DNA of 8,661 nt from Lutibacter sp. (GTDB lineage: Bacteria > Bacteroidota > Bacteroidia > Flavobacteriales > Flavobacteriaceae). This document shows positions 7,917-8,661 of this stretch, piece after piece. The position numbers were made by a program, and so were the translations under genes. Each line of letters starts with the position of its first letter. Within the stretch, counting starts at the first letter, position 1. The notes beneath the pieces are model-generated. The model was given only the letters and a program-made list of their open reading frames with translations, ran no database searches and had not been told where the DNA came from. Location of the stretch: assembly GCA_004195315.1 (NCBI GenBank), contig SDWL01000068.1:1-8661 (forward strand). Reading direction: 5' to 3'.

Positions 7917-8657
7917 ATGCTACAAATTTTACTAGTTGATGACGAAAATGATGCTTTAGAAGCACTAGAATGGAAATTAAATAATTATATTGATAATGTA
8001 CAAGTTACAACTTGTAATTCGCCTATTGAAGCTATTAATATAATTAATGAGGTAAAGCCAGATGTTGTGTTTTTGGATATTCAAATGCCGGAAATGGATG
8101 GTTTTACTATGATTGAAAAGGTTGAATATAGAGATTTTAACTTGATTTTCACTACGGCTCATGATGAATTTGCTTTAAAAGCCATTAAAGTATCTGCAAT
8201 AGATTATTTATTAAAACCTGTTGATAAAGACGAATTGTTGGCTTCAATGGACAAAATTAAAAAATCTAAGAAAGGAGATTTATTGGAAGATAAATTAAAA
8301 TTATTATTAAATAATTTAAACGAAAACGGAAGTGATAAAATTAATATTTCTGCTGACGGAAAAGTTTATTTATTAGATAAAGATGATATTGTAATGTTAA
8401 AGTCTGATAAAAGTTACACTACAATCTTTTTAAAATCAGAACAACAAATAGTAGTTTCAAAAACTTTAAAAGAAGTTGAGAAAAAATTCAATTTTCCTGA
8501 GTTCTTTCGAGTTCATAACTCATACTTAATAAATTTAAATCACATTAAAGAGTATTTAAAAGGCTTAGGAGGGGAACTTATTATGACAAATGGTTTAACC
8601 GCTAGTATAAGTAGAAATAGAAAAGCTGAATTATTTAAAAAACTATATCTAGATTAA
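7917..8657 (+). CDS. LytTR-family DNA-binding response regulator (REC-LytTR)
   Basis: A complete 246-residue two-component response regulator that would be phosphorylated by a sensor kinase and bind DNA as a cytoplasmic transcription factor. The receiver domain (about 2-118) has the acidic pair Asp8/Asp9 in LLVDDE, the phosphoacceptor Asp54 in FLDIQMPEMDG, the switch Thr80 in FTTAHDE, Tyr97, and the conserved Lys100 in LLKPVD. A Lys/Leu/Asn-rich linker (about 113-140) leads to a LytTR domain (about 141-244) with its hallmark FFRVHNSYLIN (196-206) and a C-terminal SRNRK (232-236). Length is normal for the family and every key receiver residue is present. The ATG is chosen because the receiver's first beta-strand starts immediately after it; there is no Shine-Dalgarno sequence. 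In Bacteroidota such regulators usually work with LytS/YehU-type histidine kinases, but none is encoded upstream here, so the partner is either beyond the window end (only four bases follow the stop) or elsewhere. Target genes are unknown; regulation of the neighbouring envelope pair would be speculation. Confidence 0.95.
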   Translation: MLQILLVDDENDALEALEWKLNNYIDNVQVTTCNSPIEAINIINEVKPDVVFLDIQMPEMDGFTMIEKVEYRDFNLIFTTAHDEFALKAIKVSAIDYLLKPVDKDELLASMDKIKKSKKGDLLEDKLKLLLNNLNENGSDKINISADGKVYLLDKDDIVMLKSDKSYTTIFLKSEQQIVVSKTLKEVEKKFNFPEFFRVHNSYLINLNHIKEYLKGLGGELIMTNGLTASISRNRKAELFKKLYLD

Positions 8658-8661
8658 AGAA

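Overview
The window is strongly AT-rich, with A/T-ending codons, no Shine-Dalgarno sequences before the two visible start codons, and a promoter-like sequence of the Bacteroidota type (TTTG / TAnnTTTG class). With protein features typical of Bacteroidota (a 1.8-kaa alpha-2-macroglobulin, a PBP1C with a BiPBP_C domain, a LytTR response regulator), this points to a member of the Flavobacteriia or a close relative. Genus cannot be assigned. All three genes lie on the + strand and fill almost the whole window.

Positions 1-19 are not genomic. They match the Tn5/Nextera mosaic-end adapter exactly, so the window begins at a contig edge with untrimmed library adapter. The apparent GTG start at 5 and the first five residues (MYKRQ) come from the adapter. 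The first gene is therefore 5'-truncated and lacks its true start, signal peptide and any lipobox.

Positions 20-5497 encode a bacterial alpha-2-macroglobulin with an intact thioester motif (CVEQ). One base later, 5499-7838 encodes penicillin-binding protein 1C with intact transglycosylase and transpeptidase motifs. This is the known yfhM-pbpC pairing: the macroglobulin is thought to trap incoming proteases at the cell envelope, and PBP1C to repair or build peptidoglycan. The junction TAA-C-ATG implies co-transcription and probably translational coupling.

A 78-bp gap (7839-7916) holds a small AT-rich inverted repeat and a candidate promoter. The gap is followed by a complete LytTR-family response regulator (7917-8657). 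Its sensor kinase is not in the window, and any functional link to the envelope pair is unproven. No RNA genes, mobile elements, CRISPR arrays or intergenic stretches over 300 bp were seen. I found no convincing new biological system. The points most worth a second look are the adapter artefact, a cysteine-bracketed acidic/aromatic loop in the macroglobulin, and a four-cysteine segment in PBP1C.
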